DNA from: Brenneria corticis
GTDB lineage: Bacteria > Pseudomonadota > Gammaproteobacteria > Enterobacterales > Enterobacteriaceae
Direction of reading: 5' to 3'
Assembly (NCBI RefSeq): GCF_003115855.1
Contig: NZ_KZ819085.1
Span: forward strand, 62,001-126,000
Length of the DNA stretch: 64,000 nt
Made by a program: the position numbers and the translations under genes
The notes under the pieces: generated by a model
Told to the model about the DNA's origin: nothing
What the model saw: the letters and a program-made list of their open reading frames with translations, nothing else
Database searches by the model: none
Shown here: in pieces, positions 42,478-53,260 of the stretch
Layout: each line of letters opens with the position of its first letter
Position numbering within the stretch: position 1 is the stretch's first letter

Positions 42478-43068
42478 TTAATCGTTCTGGTGTGGGAAAA
42501 GTGTGTTATCAATTAAATCGCACAGGCAGTTAACCGTCAGCATGTGCATTTCCTGAATACGGGCGCTGCGGTGTGAAGGAATGCGGATCTCCACATCCTG
42601 TGGACCGAGCAGCCCGGCCAACTCGCCGCCATCGTAGCCGGTCAGCGCTACAATGGTCATATCTCTGGTTACCGCCGCTTCCACCGCTTTTACTATGTCA
42701 CGGCTATTTCCGCGCGTTGATATCGCCAGCAATACGTCGCCGGTTTGTCCCAGCGCCCGCACCTGCTTGGCGTAGATTTCCTCATGCAGCCGATCGTTGG
42801 CGATCGCAGTTAAGACCACGTTATCGGCATTAAGTGCGATAGCCGGCAGGCTGGGGCGTTCAGCCTCGAAGCGATTAATCATGCTGGCGGCAAAATGCTG
42901 GGAATTGGCGGCTGAGGTTCCGTTGCCGCAACACAGAATTTTATTGCCGTTCAGCAGGCTCTGCACCAGCGCCACCGCGCCGCGGGAGATGGCGTCCGGT
43001 AAGGCTTCCGCAGCAGCGATCTGCGTTTGAATACTCTCGGTAAAACAAACTTTTATTCTATCCAGCAC
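42478..43068 (-). CDS. diaA: DnaA initiator-associating protein DiaA
   Basis: This 196-residue SIS-domain protein is nearly identical to E. coli DiaA, a tetramer that binds several DnaA molecules and promotes timely replication start at oriC. It is related to GmhA but functions with DnaA. LLNGNKILCCGNGTSAANSQHFAA and AISTRGNSRDIVKAVEAA are conserved. It is in the lpoA-yraN-diaA-dolP row, as in E. coli. Confidence 0.96.
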   Translation of the reverse strand: MLDRIKVCFTESIQTQIAAAEALPDAISRGAVALVQSLLNGNKILCCGNGTSAANSQHFAASMINRFEAERPSLPAIALNADNVVLTAIANDRLHEEIYAKQVRALGQTGDVLLAISTRGNSRDIVKAVEAAVTRDMTIVALTGYDGGELAGLLGPQDVEIRIPSHRSARIQEMHMLTVNCLCDLIDNTLFPHQND

Positions 43069-43190
43069 GTTGAGTTAACCTACTTTAATTAGCGTCCATT
43101 AATAAACAACCCAGGCAGCCGCTCGATAGCCTGGTCCTGCAATATTCGCGGTCTGTCGCCGGGATCGCGCGGCGTCGGCTCCGCAATGTA

Positions 43191-43547
43191 TCATCCCTGC
43201 GCGTTAAAGGCGTTGGGTATCCAGGTAAACCGATCGCCGGTGATGGCGAGCACGTCGAAACGGCAGTCCACCGTATCAAAGCTCGCTCCCCGCTGCGCCA
43301 GCCAGACGGCGGCGGCGTGGAGCAGGCGCCGCTGTTTCTGCCGGGTCACGCTGGCCGCCGCGCCGCCGAAGTCGGCGTTGCGCCGGTAGCGCACTTCCAC
43401 AAATACCCAGGTTTGCCCATCGCGCATGATTAAATCCAGCTCGCCGCCGCGCAACGTTACATTGGCGGCGGCGAAGGTCAGGCCGGCGCCTTCAAGGTAG
43501 CGCCGGGCCTGCCGTTCATAATCCGCGCCCGTCGCGCGCCGGTTCAG
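43191..43547 (-). CDS. yraN: UPF0102 family protein YraN, with apparent CTG start
   Basis: This endonuclease-like UPF0102 protein would have 118 residues from a CTG at 43547, reading (M)NRRATGADYERQARRYLE at the start, then RGGELDLIM and WVFVEVRYRR. E. coli YraN has 131. The homologous frame stays open upstream to a TAA at about 43598-43600 inside lpoA, and no ATG, GTG or TTG occurs before the TTG at 43454. That TTG would remove the conserved N-terminal helix. The CTG overlaps the lpoA stop as CTGA, where an ATGA coupling would be expected. Either it uses a rare start codon or the start has been mutated. Confidence 0.75.
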   Translation of the reverse strand: MNRRATGADYERQARRYLEGAGLTFAAANVTLRGGELDLIMRDGQTWVFVEVRYRRNADFGGAAASVTRQKQRRLLHAAAVWLAQRGASFDTVDCRFDVLAITGDRFTWIPNAFNAQG

Positions 43548-45568
43548 GATGCCGGCACCAACTGTCCCTGACGGTATTGCAGCCAGGTCATTTGCCGGTT
43601 AATCACGCAGTCGGACGTCGAGCTCAGCACGCCTGTGGCGCCGGACACCTGGTGACCGGGGATCCGGCGCATTTCGGCGAACCGGCTGGATAGGGTCCAG
43701 GCGTCCATTCCCATGGCGTACAGGCGCACCAGCGAATAATCATTTTTGAACTGGCTGGTTACCTGCTGCATCAGCGCCGGATTGGCGCCCGCCAACAGCG
43801 GGATTTCGCTGAACTGCAACCCTTCCATTTCCAGACGGAAATCGGGTCCGCTGCCGGCCTGGAAACTGCGCGAGCTGGCGTACAGCGCCGGGCGCGAGCG
43901 CGATGTGGTGCGCATATCGATCATCGGTTTGATCAATGTCAGCTCATCGGGGGTGGCAATGATATAAACGGCGTCAATATTGCCGCTTACCGATGGATTC
44001 ACCGTCGGCTCTATCTGCGCCGGAATGGTCAGGCCGCCCACGGTAACCCCCGACGGCGCCTGCGGCGGCGTTATATTGACCGGCTGGCCGCTCAGGCTCA
44101 GGCCGGCGCCGCTGTTGATGGCTTGTTTTAGTTCAAAAGCGCTGCCGAAACGCTGCTGCAACGGGCTGCCGCCGCCTTGCTGGCTCCAGGCTTGCGCGAA
44201 GGCGTTGACGACGCGATCGCCGAGGGCGCCGCGCGGCACCAGCAGCAAGGGCTGCTGTTTGCCCTGCTGATGAATAAACTTCGCGGCATCCCTGGCTTCA
44301 TCTTCCGGCGCCAGGGCGAAATAGCAGATATTGGGACTGTTCTGCGCATGTTCCGGCTGATTGAGCGCCAGAATATTCAACGGCGAGTGGCTGGCGGGCA
44401 GCTGTTCCACTTCGTTTTTCAATAGCGGCCCGATAACCAGTGACGCGCCGTCCTGCTGCGCCTGGGTCAACAGGTTAGCCAACGGCTGTGATGAGGTGTC
44501 ATACACTTTTACCGGCAGCGAACTGGGAAGCGCAGGCTGCGCGGCGGCGACGGCATTCACGTCGCTGCTGTATGCCTCGGGCGGCTGGCCGTCCTGAGCG
44601 CTTTGTGCATCCACGCCGTCAGCCGCCGCAACGGTGTTTTGCTCCGAGACCGCGTTTGGCTGGGCGTCGCTCGCCGCCGCCGCCGGCGCGGTTTGCGCCA
44701 GCGTCGCCAGGCCGCTTTTAGCCGCGTTAAACCCTTGCTGGATAGCATTGGCGAATACCTGCGCCTGACCGTTCAACGGCAGCAGCAGTGCGATGCTGCC
44801 GGCCGGCGGCTGCTGGAAATCAATTACCTGACTTAACTGCGTCGGCAGCGTTTTGGCCGCCGGATGGCGCGGATAGCGGGTTTGCCAGTCCTGAAGCGCC
44901 GCTTTTAGCTGGTCGGTCGACTGGCGGTTGTTCTGATAGGTATTAAGCAGATCGATCCAGCCCTGCAAAATATTTTCATTGGCGTTGATCAGTAATGAAC
45001 CCGACTCCTGCGGCGTCATCTGCACCAGCGCCAGCCAGGTCTGATCGAGATTCGTCTGATGGGCGTCGCCCTGCAGCAGCGGTTCCTGAGCGATATAGGC
45101 GCGCAGCAATGTGATGGACGGGCGTCCCTGATTCGCCTTGATTTGCGCCTCATGGTAGCGCAACTGTTGCTGGGCGGAGAGGGCGTCGACGTCCAGTTGG
45201 CTCAAGGCGGCATTCGCGCCGTCCGTATTGTTTTGCGCCGCCGACAGCTCCGCGCGCAGCAATTGCCGTTCCTGCTGCTGAGACGCGCTTAGTGCGGCCG
45301 GTAATGCGCTAAACTGCTGGTCGGCCTGCGGTACTTTGCCTTCGCGCAATAAGGCACGAATAGCAAGTAATTGCCAGTCAGCCTTGTTATTATCGCCGCT
45401 CTGCTGCATCTGTTGCAGATAATAATCGGATGAAGCATCGGCCCTGCCTTGAACTTCGGAGGGCGGGCTCTGCGGCGCCTGACCCGGACAGCCTGCAAGA
45501 AACAGCGCCGCCAACAGGACGGGAATAATGCGCCCTGCCTGGGTACGGACGAAAAGAAAGGAAAGCAT
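43544..45568 (-). CDS. lpoA: Penicillin-binding protein 1A activator LpoA
   Basis: This outer-membrane lipoprotein reaches across the periplasm to stimulate the transpeptidase of PBP1A. The 674-residue precursor (E. coli 678) has the lipobox LFLAGC. An N-terminal TPR-like helical domain (about 45-255) follows, then a C-terminal periplasmic-binding-protein-like domain (about 262-670; IALLLPLNGQAQVFANAIQQGF). The latter is interrupted by a low-complexity Ala/Pro/Gln insert (about 293-350), as in other LpoA proteins. It is divergent from rsmI, the usual arrangement. Confidence 0.96.
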   Translation of the reverse strand: MLSFLFVRTQAGRIIPVLLAALFLAGCPGQAPQSPPSEVQGRADASSDYYLQQMQQSGDNNKADWQLLAIRALLREGKVPQADQQFSALPAALSASQQQERQLLRAELSAAQNNTDGANAALSQLDVDALSAQQQLRYHEAQIKANQGRPSITLLRAYIAQEPLLQGDAHQTNLDQTWLALVQMTPQESGSLLINANENILQGWIDLLNTYQNNRQSTDQLKAALQDWQTRYPRHPAAKTLPTQLSQVIDFQQPPAGSIALLLPLNGQAQVFANAIQQGFNAAKSGLATLAQTAPAAAASDAQPNAVSEQNTVAAADGVDAQSAQDGQPPEAYSSDVNAVAAAQPALPSSLPVKVYDTSSQPLANLLTQAQQDGASLVIGPLLKNEVEQLPASHSPLNILALNQPEHAQNSPNICYFALAPEDEARDAAKFIHQQGKQQPLLLVPRGALGDRVVNAFAQAWSQQGGGSPLQQRFGSAFELKQAINSGAGLSLSGQPVNITPPQAPSGVTVGGLTIPAQIEPTVNPSVSGNIDAVYIIATPDELTLIKPMIDMRTTSRSRPALYASSRSFQAGSGPDFRLEMEGLQFSEIPLLAGANPALMQQVTSQFKNDYSLVRLYAMGMDAWTLSSRFAEMRRIPGHQVSGATGVLSSTSDCVINRQMTWLQYRQGQLVPAS

Positions 45569-45629
45569 ACTGTATCCAATGATTTTTTTTAAAGATGCTC
45601 AATATTAAATCGGCAACCCGGATGAAACA

Positions 45630-46493
45630 ATGAATCAAGACCAACAAGCAGATATTTCTGCATCCACCCTTTACATTGTCCCCACGCCGATTGGCAATCT
45701 GGGAGATATCACCCAACGCGCGCTCGGCGTGTTGCGGCGTGTCGACCTGATTGCCGCAGAGGATACCCGTCATACCGGCCTGTTGTTACAACATTTTGCC
45801 ATTAATGCGCGGCTGTTCGCATTACACGATCATAACGAACAGCAAAAAGCGGAAGCGCTATTGGCGAAGCTGCAGGCGGGGCAAAGCATTGCGCTGGTCT
45901 CCGACGCCGGAACGCCCTTGATTAACGACCCCGGTTATCACCTGGTGCGCCGCTGTCGCGAAGCGGGGATCCGGGTGGTTCCGCTGCCGGGGGCCTGCGC
46001 GGCGATTACCGCGCTTTCAGCCGCGGGGCTGCCTTCCGATCGCTTCTGCTATGAAGGTTTTCTGCCGGCGAAAACCAAGGCGCGGACGGATACGCTGCGC
46101 GGGCTGCTGGAAGAGTCCAGGACCCTGGTTTTTTATGAGTCGACCCACCGCTTATTGGACAGTTTGCAGGACATGAGCGACGTGCTGGGGCCGCAGCGCT
46201 ATGTGGTGCTGGCGCGCGAAATCACCAAAACCTGGGAATCCATTTACGGCGCGCCGGTAGGCGAACTGCTAGCCTGGGTGAAGGAAGACGGGAATCGCCG
46301 CAAGGGCGAGATGGTGCTGATAGTGGAAGGCCATAAAGCGGATAGCGCGGCGCTGCCGGCCGAGGCGTTGCGTACGTTATCCCTGCTGCAACAAGAGCTG
46401 CCGTTGAAAAAGGCCGCCGCGTTAGCCGCGGAAATCCACGGCGTAAAGAAGAATGCGCTGTATAAGTACGCTCTCGACCAGCAGCAAGGGTGA
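45630..46493 (+). CDS. rsmI: 16S rRNA (cytidine(1402)-2'-O)-methyltransferase RsmI
   Basis: RsmI methylates the 2'-O of C1402 in 16S rRNA in the decoding centre. The 287-residue protein has the tetrapyrrole-methylase-like SAM fold (LYIVPTPIGNLGDIT, LVSDAGTPLINDPGYHLV, PLPGACAAITALSAAGLP) and a C-terminal helical domain. Its last codons overlap the promoter of rnpB. Confidence 0.97.
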   Translation: MNQDQQADISASTLYIVPTPIGNLGDITQRALGVLRRVDLIAAEDTRHTGLLLQHFAINARLFALHDHNEQQKAEALLAKLQAGQSIALVSDAGTPLINDPGYHLVRRCREAGIRVVPLPGACAAITALSAAGLPSDRFCYEGFLPAKTKARTDTLRGLLEESRTLVFYESTHRLLDSLQDMSDVLGPQRYVVLAREITKTWESIYGAPVGELLAWVKEDGNRRKGEMVLIVEGHKADSAALPAEALRTLSLLQQELPLKKAAALAAEIHGVKKNALYKYALDQQQG

Positions 46494-46518
46494 CAGGTAA
46501 AGTAAAACACTATACAAT
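46490..46518 (+). promoter_or_regulatory. rnpB: rnpB promoter
   Basis: GTGACA at 46490-46495 and TACAAT at 46513-46518 are 17 bases apart, and the RNase P RNA begins 7 bases further on. The -35 overlaps the stop codon of rsmI. Confidence 0.7.
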
Positions 46519-46525
46519 CCGCGCC

Positions 46526-46902
<377 letters not shown>

Positions 46903-46913
46903 TAATTTTGTAA

Positions 46914-46981
46914 AACTCCGCTGCGGCGGAGTTGCTACCTGTGCCGGCCAACGTGTATCTAAGCGCGTTGGCCGTTTTTTT
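46914..46981 (+). terminator. rnpB: Tandem terminators of rnpB
   Basis: A first hairpin (46914-46921 with 46926-46933) lacks a T-run. A second (46945-46953 with 46966-46974) is followed by T7 and is a proper intrinsic terminator. Together they match the processed 3' region of RNase P RNA in enterobacteria. Confidence 0.85.
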
Positions 46982-47112
46982 ATGTGTCTCTATTCTCTTC
47001 AAATTTATTGATGCTCTTCATCACGGATATCCGACTTTTTCCGTCGCGCAAAGGGCGTAAAGTAGCCCCATAACGTGCTGTGGCACGACGTTGATAATCT
47101 AAGGATATTTTT

Positions 47113-47904
47113 ATGAACCACACTTCCCGGATGCCCGCACTGTTCCTCGGCCATGGTAGCCCGATGAACGTGTTGGAAAATAATCCCTACACCCAGGCAT
47201 GGCAGGCGTTAGGGGAAACATTGCCCCGCCCCAAAGCTATCGTGGCGGTTTCCGCCCACTGGTATACCCGCGGCACGGCGGTGACGGCAATGGAAAAACC
47301 CCGCACCATCCATGATTTCGGCGGTTTTCCCCAGGCGTTGTTCGATACGCAGTATCCGGCGCCCGGATCGCCCGAGCTGGCCGAAAAGATTCAACGGCTG
47401 CTGGCGCCGATCCCGATCCCGGTGGCGGCGGACGGCGGCGAGTGGGGGCTGGACCACGGCGCCTGGGGCGTGTTGATAAAAATGTATCCGCAGGCGGATA
47501 TCCCCGTGGTGCAGCTGAGCGTCGACGGCACGCAGCCTGCCGGGTATCACTACCAGCTGGGGCGTAAACTGGCGGCGCTGCGTGACGAGGGCGTCATGAT
47601 CGTCGCCAGCGGCAACGTGGTGCATAACCTGCGGATGGTCAAATGGGACGGGGAAGCGGAGCCCTATCCCTGGGCGGTTTCGTTCAATCAGTTTGTACGA
47701 GATAACCTGACCTATCAGGGAGACCATCATCCGCTGATCAACTTTATGCAGCATGAGGGCGCGGCATTGTCCAACCCGACGCCGGATCACTATCTGCCGT
47801 TGCTGTATGTGCTGGGAAGCTGGGATGGCAAAGAGGCCCTCGGCATCCCGGTCGACGGCATTGAAATGGGGTCGCTGAGTATGCTGTCGGTGCAGGTGGG
47901 ATAG
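47113..47904 (+). CDS. ygiD: 4,5-DOPA-extradiol-dioxygenase-like protein YgiD
   Basis: This 263-residue member of the LigB/DODA family is homologous to plant betalain DOPA dioxygenase. It keeps the metal histidines in ALFLGHGSPMN and AVSAHWYTRG, the late DHGAWG segment and SGNVVHNLRMV. E. coli YgiD cleaves L-DOPA to seco-DOPA in vitro; its natural substrate is uncertain. The 268-base AT-rich gap that follows separates it from the ABC transporter genes. Confidence 0.93.
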   Translation: MNHTSRMPALFLGHGSPMNVLENNPYTQAWQALGETLPRPKAIVAVSAHWYTRGTAVTAMEKPRTIHDFGGFPQALFDTQYPAPGSPELAEKIQRLLAPIPIPVAADGGEWGLDHGAWGVLIKMYPQADIPVVQLSVDGTQPAGYHYQLGRKLAALRDEGVMIVASGNVVHNLRMVKWDGEAEPYPWAVSFNQFVRDNLTYQGDHHPLINFMQHEGAALSNPTPDHYLPLLYVLGSWDGKEALGIPVDGIEMGSLSMLSVQVG

Positions 47905-48172
47905 CGCCCGACAATCTGTCGCCGGGGGGCGGCGATAAATGCGACCCCGGCGTAAAAATCCGCGGCTCATGAAGTAAATTTATGATTATGCACGATTAAA
48001 ACAATCGTTTAAATTGAGTTTTTTAAATAACCAAATCAGAAATACGTCTGTAGAAAAACGATATGGAATGCCCCGTATTAGATAGACTGGACCCTGTCCC
48101 GCCGGCAACTCACCCACATACTTATTATTGATTGCGGGACGCGGCCTACTATTTTTTCCAGGGGGAAATTCC

Positions 48173-49711
48173 ATGTTTTTACCATCTTTTGTCCGCGTTG
48201 CGGTGGCCGGCGTTTTGGTCGCGCTGGGCGCCGCGGCGCCCGCACAGTCCGCGCCCAGGGATAATTCCGTGGTGGTCGCGCTGACCGAAGAACTGCCCGG
48301 TTTCGATGCCTATCTAAGCACGGCGCGGGAAGGTCTGGTGGCCTCGCGTCATATTTTCGATACGCTGATCGAACGCAACCTGAAGAACGGCGCTTACGAG
48401 CCGTCGCTGGCCGTGGCATGGAAGCGCATCGACCCGCTGACCTGGGAATTCACGCTGCGCCAGGGCGTCGTTTTTCACAATGGCGATCCGTTCAGCGCCG
48501 ACGACGTGGTGTTTACCATTAATCGTTATATTCAACCGGAGGCCGGCGCCCGCTCCCCGAGCTGGGTGTCGTGGATCGCCCGCGCTGAAAAAGTTGACGA
48601 TTTCACCGTACGCGTGGTTTCCAAAGCGCCTTACCCGGCGGCGCTGGAGTTTTTAAGCGGTTCGGTATCTATTTTTCCCAAAAACTATTACGAAAGCGTC
48701 GGTCAGCAGGCGTTCGGAAAAAAACCGATCGGCACCGGGCCGTTCCGCCTGGCGTCCTCCAGAGGGAATGAATATGTGCTGGAGCGTAATGAGCGCTATT
48801 TCAGCGGCGCCAAATCGCGGCCCAGGGTGGAACGCGTCACCGTGCGCGTCATCCCCGACGAGGCGACCCGCATCGCGGAAGCCATCGGCGGCGGCGTAGA
48901 CTGGACCTGGAATATCTCCACCGATCAGATCAAACAGCTGGCGGCGGTTCCGCATTTACAGTCACAGTTCGGCTCCACGCTGACCATTGCCGCCATTACC
49001 CTGGATGCCCGGGGGCGGGCGCGCGAAGGCAAAAGCCCGCTGTCCGACGTGCGGGTGCGGCAGGCTATCCACCACGCTATCGACCGGCGCAAAATCGTCG
49101 AGACCCTGCTGGGCGGCGACGGCCAACTGCTGAAAACGTTCTGCCATCCGCTGCAGTTCGGCTGCGCGGCGGATCAGGCGGTGGAATATCCTTACGATCC
49201 GGCGCGCGCGCGCCAGCTGCTGGCCGAGGCCGGTTATCCTGACGGATTCGAGGTCAGCCTCTCCTCCTTCCGCGACAAGCCGCGCGCCGAAGCGGTGAAA
49301 GCCTATTTGGCCGCGGTCGGCATCAATGCCCGGCTGGAGTTTCTCCAGTCGCGCGCCAGCTACAGTAAATGGCGCGAGGGGAAGCTCGATCTCTGGTATG
49401 GCGACTGGGGATCGGCGGGAATACAGGACGCCTCGGCGGCGCTTAGCGCGTTCTACAGCTTTACGCCGCAGGATGGTTTCCGCGATGCGGAAATCCGCGA
49501 CATCCTGAAAACGGCGGACAACTCGCTCGACGAGGCGGAGCGCATCGCCGCCTATGGCCGGGCGATCCGTCTTGCTTCCGAACGGGCGTATATCGTGCCG
49601 ATGCATACCATCGTGGTGGGCTATGTTTCCGATAAGAGGTTGAACTATAAGCCTTCGCCGGATGGTTTCCCGCGCTTCGAGGAGCTTTCGTGGGGCGACG
49701 CGGAGAAATAG
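48173..49711 (+). CDS. Peptide-type ABC transporter substrate-binding protein
   Basis: This 512-residue periplasmic binding protein of family 5 (SBP_bac_5; DppA/OppA/NikA type) has a signal peptide cut after about residue 27 (AQSA). The domain signature EPSLAVAWKRIDPLTWEFTLRQG, then VVFHNGDPFSADDVVFTINR, and a closing PMHTIVVGYVSDKRLNYKPS are visible. The ATG at 48173 after a GGGGG site is chosen over one 15 codons upstream because it begins the signal peptide. It is the first of five tightly packed transporter genes; the ligand could be peptide, opine or nickel chelate and is not shown by sequence. Confidence 0.9.
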   Translation: MFLPSFVRVAVAGVLVALGAAAPAQSAPRDNSVVVALTEELPGFDAYLSTAREGLVASRHIFDTLIERNLKNGAYEPSLAVAWKRIDPLTWEFTLRQGVVFHNGDPFSADDVVFTINRYIQPEAGARSPSWVSWIARAEKVDDFTVRVVSKAPYPAALEFLSGSVSIFPKNYYESVGQQAFGKKPIGTGPFRLASSRGNEYVLERNERYFSGAKSRPRVERVTVRVIPDEATRIAEAIGGGVDWTWNISTDQIKQLAAVPHLQSQFGSTLTIAAITLDARGRAREGKSPLSDVRVRQAIHHAIDRRKIVETLLGGDGQLLKTFCHPLQFGCAADQAVEYPYDPARARQLLAEAGYPDGFEVSLSSFRDKPRAEAVKAYLAAVGINARLEFLQSRASYSKWREGKLDLWYGDWGSAGIQDASAALSAFYSFTPQDGFRDAEIRDILKTADNSLDEAERIAAYGRAIRLASERAYIVPMHTIVVGYVSDKRLNYKPSPDGFPRFEELSWGDAEK

Positions 49712-49715
49712 CATT

Positions 49716-50636
49716 ATGGCGTTCTGGCTGATTCGCCGGATGGGCGTGGCGCTGCTGGTCGCGCTGACGGTGTCGCTGCTCTGTTTTGTGCTGTCGAACG
49801 TGGCGGTCGATCCCGCCATCGGGCTGGCCGGCGACAGTCCGACCGAAGAGGATCTGCGTCAGATCCGCGAACGTTACGGGCTTGAACGCCCGCTGCCGGT
49901 ACAGTACGCCGCTTATCTGGGGCGCCTGCTGAGCGGCGATCTGGGCGTATCCTACCTGACCGGCGAACCGGTGCTGAAGATGCTCGCCGACCGGGTGGGC
50001 ACCACCGCATTGCTGGCGGTGCTGGCGATTGCGCTGGCGCTGGGGGGATCTCTGTTGCTGGGGGTGGCGGCGGCGCACTGGCGCAATAGCTGGCTGGATC
50101 GCGCCGTGCTGCTGATCGCCGCGGCGGGACAGGCGGTGCCGAGCTTCTGGGTCGCGCTGCTGCTTATTCTGCTGTTCGGCGTATCCCTGCGCTGGCTGCC
50201 GATTTCGGGCAGCGATACGCTGGCGCATTTCGTACTGCCCGCGCTGGCGTTGAGCTCCTACGCGCTACCGGCGCTGACTCGCCTGACGCGCGCCGGCATG
50301 ATTCAGGCGCTGGAGTCGGACTATATCCGCACCGCGCGCGCGATGGGGCTGCCGGTGCGCCACATCCTGTTCGTGCAGGCGCTGCGCAACGCCCTGCTGC
50401 CCGTGGTATCGCTGGGCGCGGTGCAGTTCGGTTTCATGCTGGGCGGGTCCGTCGCCATCGAGTCGATTTTCGCGCTGCACGGTATCGGCTATCTGGCGTG
50501 GCAGTCGATGATCCGTTCCGATATGCCGGTCATTCAGGCGGTGGTGCTTATGATTTCCATGATCTATATCCTGCTGACCTTGCTGGGGGATGTGCTTAAT
50601 ACGCTGCTCGACCCCCGGATTCGGGGCGAACGATGA
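49716..50636 (+). CDS. ABC transporter permease, DppB/OppB type
   Basis: This 306-residue inner-membrane permease has about six helices. It has the BPD_transp_1 coupling motif EAA-like stretch IRTARAMGLPVRHILFVQALRNALLP and the N-terminal OppB segment IRERYGLERPLPVQYAAYLGRLLSGDLG. It starts 4 bases after the binding protein gene; the ATG at 49716 gives the family N-terminus, unlike an ATG 18 codons earlier inside the upstream gene. It pairs with the next gene. Confidence 0.92.
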   Translation: MAFWLIRRMGVALLVALTVSLLCFVLSNVAVDPAIGLAGDSPTEEDLRQIRERYGLERPLPVQYAAYLGRLLSGDLGVSYLTGEPVLKMLADRVGTTALLAVLAIALALGGSLLLGVAAAHWRNSWLDRAVLLIAAAGQAVPSFWVALLLILLFGVSLRWLPISGSDTLAHFVLPALALSSYALPALTRLTRAGMIQALESDYIRTARAMGLPVRHILFVQALRNALLPVVSLGAVQFGFMLGGSVAIESIFALHGIGYLAWQSMIRSDMPVIQAVVLMISMIYILLTLLGDVLNTLLDPRIRGER

Positions 50637-51454
50637 ACAGATTGCCTGTGGGGGCCTGGGTCGGCGGGACGATTTTGCTGCTGCTGTTGGCGGTCGCCGT
50701 GGCCGGTCCCTGGCTGCTGACCTATGATGCGTTCGAGCAGGATCTGGGCAACCGGCTGGCGCCGCCGCTGTGGCATGAGAAATCCGTGCCCGGCCATCCG
50801 CTGGGAACGGATCAGCTGGGGCGCGACTATCTGGCGCGGCTGGTTTACGGCGCGCGCATCTCGCTGCTGATCGGTTTCTGCGTCACCCTGATGTCCGGTT
50901 TTATCGGCATTACCCTGGGGCTGATCGCTGGTTATGCCGGCGGCGTCTGGGACAACGTTATCGGCTTTCTGATAACGACGCGGCTGAGCATGCCGGTGGT
51001 GCTGGTTGCGCTGGCCCTGGTCTCGGTGACGGGGCCTTCCCTGAGCATGGTGGTGCTGGTACTGGGACTGCTGCTGTGGGATCACTTCGCCGTCGTGGTG
51101 CGCAGCGCGACGCAACAGATCCGCCGCGCGGATTACGTCCAGGCCGCGCGGGCCATGGGGTGTTCGCTGCCCTATCTGCTATTGCGTGAAATTCTGCCCA
51201 ACCTGCGCGGCCCGCTGCTGGTTATCTCTACGGTCGAGATGGCGCATGCCGTGCTGGTGGAGGCCACGCTGTCGTTTCTGGGGCTTGGCGTGCCCGCGCC
51301 GCTGCCTTCCTGGGGCCTGATGCTGGCTGAGGCCAAGTCCTTTATGTTTTTCAGTCCGTGGCTGATTGCGCTGCCTGGCGCGGCGCTGGGGATTCTGGTG
51401 CTGGCGATCAATATGGTCGGCGATAGCGCCCGTTCGGCGGGAGGGGCACGATGA
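50633..51454 (+). CDS. ABC transporter permease, DppC/OppC type
   Basis: This 273-residue second permease has the OppC hallmarks HPLGTDQLGRDYLARLVYGARISL and the coupling loop VQAARAMGCSLPYLLLREILPN. Five to six helices are visible. It overlaps both neighbours by ATGA, showing strict translational coupling and equal stoichiometry. Confidence 0.92.
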   Translation: MNRLPVGAWVGGTILLLLLAVAVAGPWLLTYDAFEQDLGNRLAPPLWHEKSVPGHPLGTDQLGRDYLARLVYGARISLLIGFCVTLMSGFIGITLGLIAGYAGGVWDNVIGFLITTRLSMPVVLVALALVSVTGPSLSMVVLVLGLLLWDHFAVVVRSATQQIRRADYVQAARAMGCSLPYLLLREILPNLRGPLLVISTVEMAHAVLVEATLSFLGLGVPAPLPSWGLMLAEAKSFMFFSPWLIALPGAALGILVLAINMVGDSARSAGGAR

Positions 51455-52433
51455 GCGAGGTTTTGCTGACGGTGGAAAATCTGCACGTGCGTCTTCCCGC
51501 CGCGGGCGGCTGGCTGCACGCGGTACGCGGCGTCAGCCTGAACGTGGCGCGCGGCCGGACGCACTGTCTGGTGGGGGAGAGCGGCTGTGGAAAATCCATC
51601 ACCGCGCTCAGCCTGCTGCGGCTGCTGCCGGCCGGCGCCGATATGCGGGCCGACGCCGTCCGGTTCCAGCAGCAGGATATGCTCGCCTTGCCGGCGCGTC
51701 GGCTGAACGAGTGGCGCGGCGCGCGTATCGCGATGATTTTTCAGGAGCCCATGACGGCGCTTAATCCGGTCTTTACCATTGGCGACCAGCTGATCAGCGT
51801 ATTCCGCTGTCACCGCGGCGGCGGAAAGCAGGCCGCCCGCCAACGGGCGGCGTCTCTTCTGGAGCGCGTCGGCATTCCCGATCCGCAGCGCAGCATGCGG
51901 CGCTATCCGCACCAGCTGTCGGGCGGGCAGCGCCAGCGGGTGCTGATCGCCATGGCGCTGATGTGCGAGCCGCCGCTGATCGTCGCCGATGAACCGACGA
52001 CGGCGCTGGACGTTACGGTGCAAAAGCAGATCCTGGATTTGCTGAGCGACTTACAGCGGGAGTTCGGCCTGTCGCTGCTGTTGATCACGCACGATCTGGG
52101 GGTGGTGGCCCATTATGCCGACGATATGTCGGTCATGTATGCGGGCCAGATTGTGGAGTCCGGCCCCGTCGAGGACGTGCTGCGTACTCCCCGTCATCCC
52201 TATACCCGCGGTCTGATCGACTGTATTCCGGCCCCCGGCGCGCATCAGGCCGGTCGGCCGCTAACGGCGATCCCCGGCCAGGTACCGTCGTTGCTACAGC
52301 CGGTGGCGGGCTGCGCATTTGCATCGCGCTGCCCGCACGCGGCGGATATTTGCCGGGTCGAGGGTCCGCAACTGACGAGACTGGACGCCGGGCGCATGCG
52401 GCGCTGTCATGCGCCGTTCGAGGAGTCTATCGC

Positions 52434-52437
<4 letters not shown>
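51451..52437 (+). CDS. ABC transporter ATP-binding protein, DppD/OppD type
   Basis: This 328-residue ATPase has Walker A GESGCGKSI, signature LSGGQRQRVLIAMAL and Walker B LIVADEPTTALDVTVQKQ. The C-terminal oligopeptide extension (CAFASRCPHAADICR) resembles the cysteine-containing tail that can hold an Fe-S cluster in DppD-type proteins. It overlaps the permease before it and the second ATPase after it by ATGA. Confidence 0.93.
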
Positions 52438-53219
<782 letters not shown>

Positions 53220-53260
53220 AGCGGGATTGCCGTTCAATACCGGGCGACGATGATTGACCG

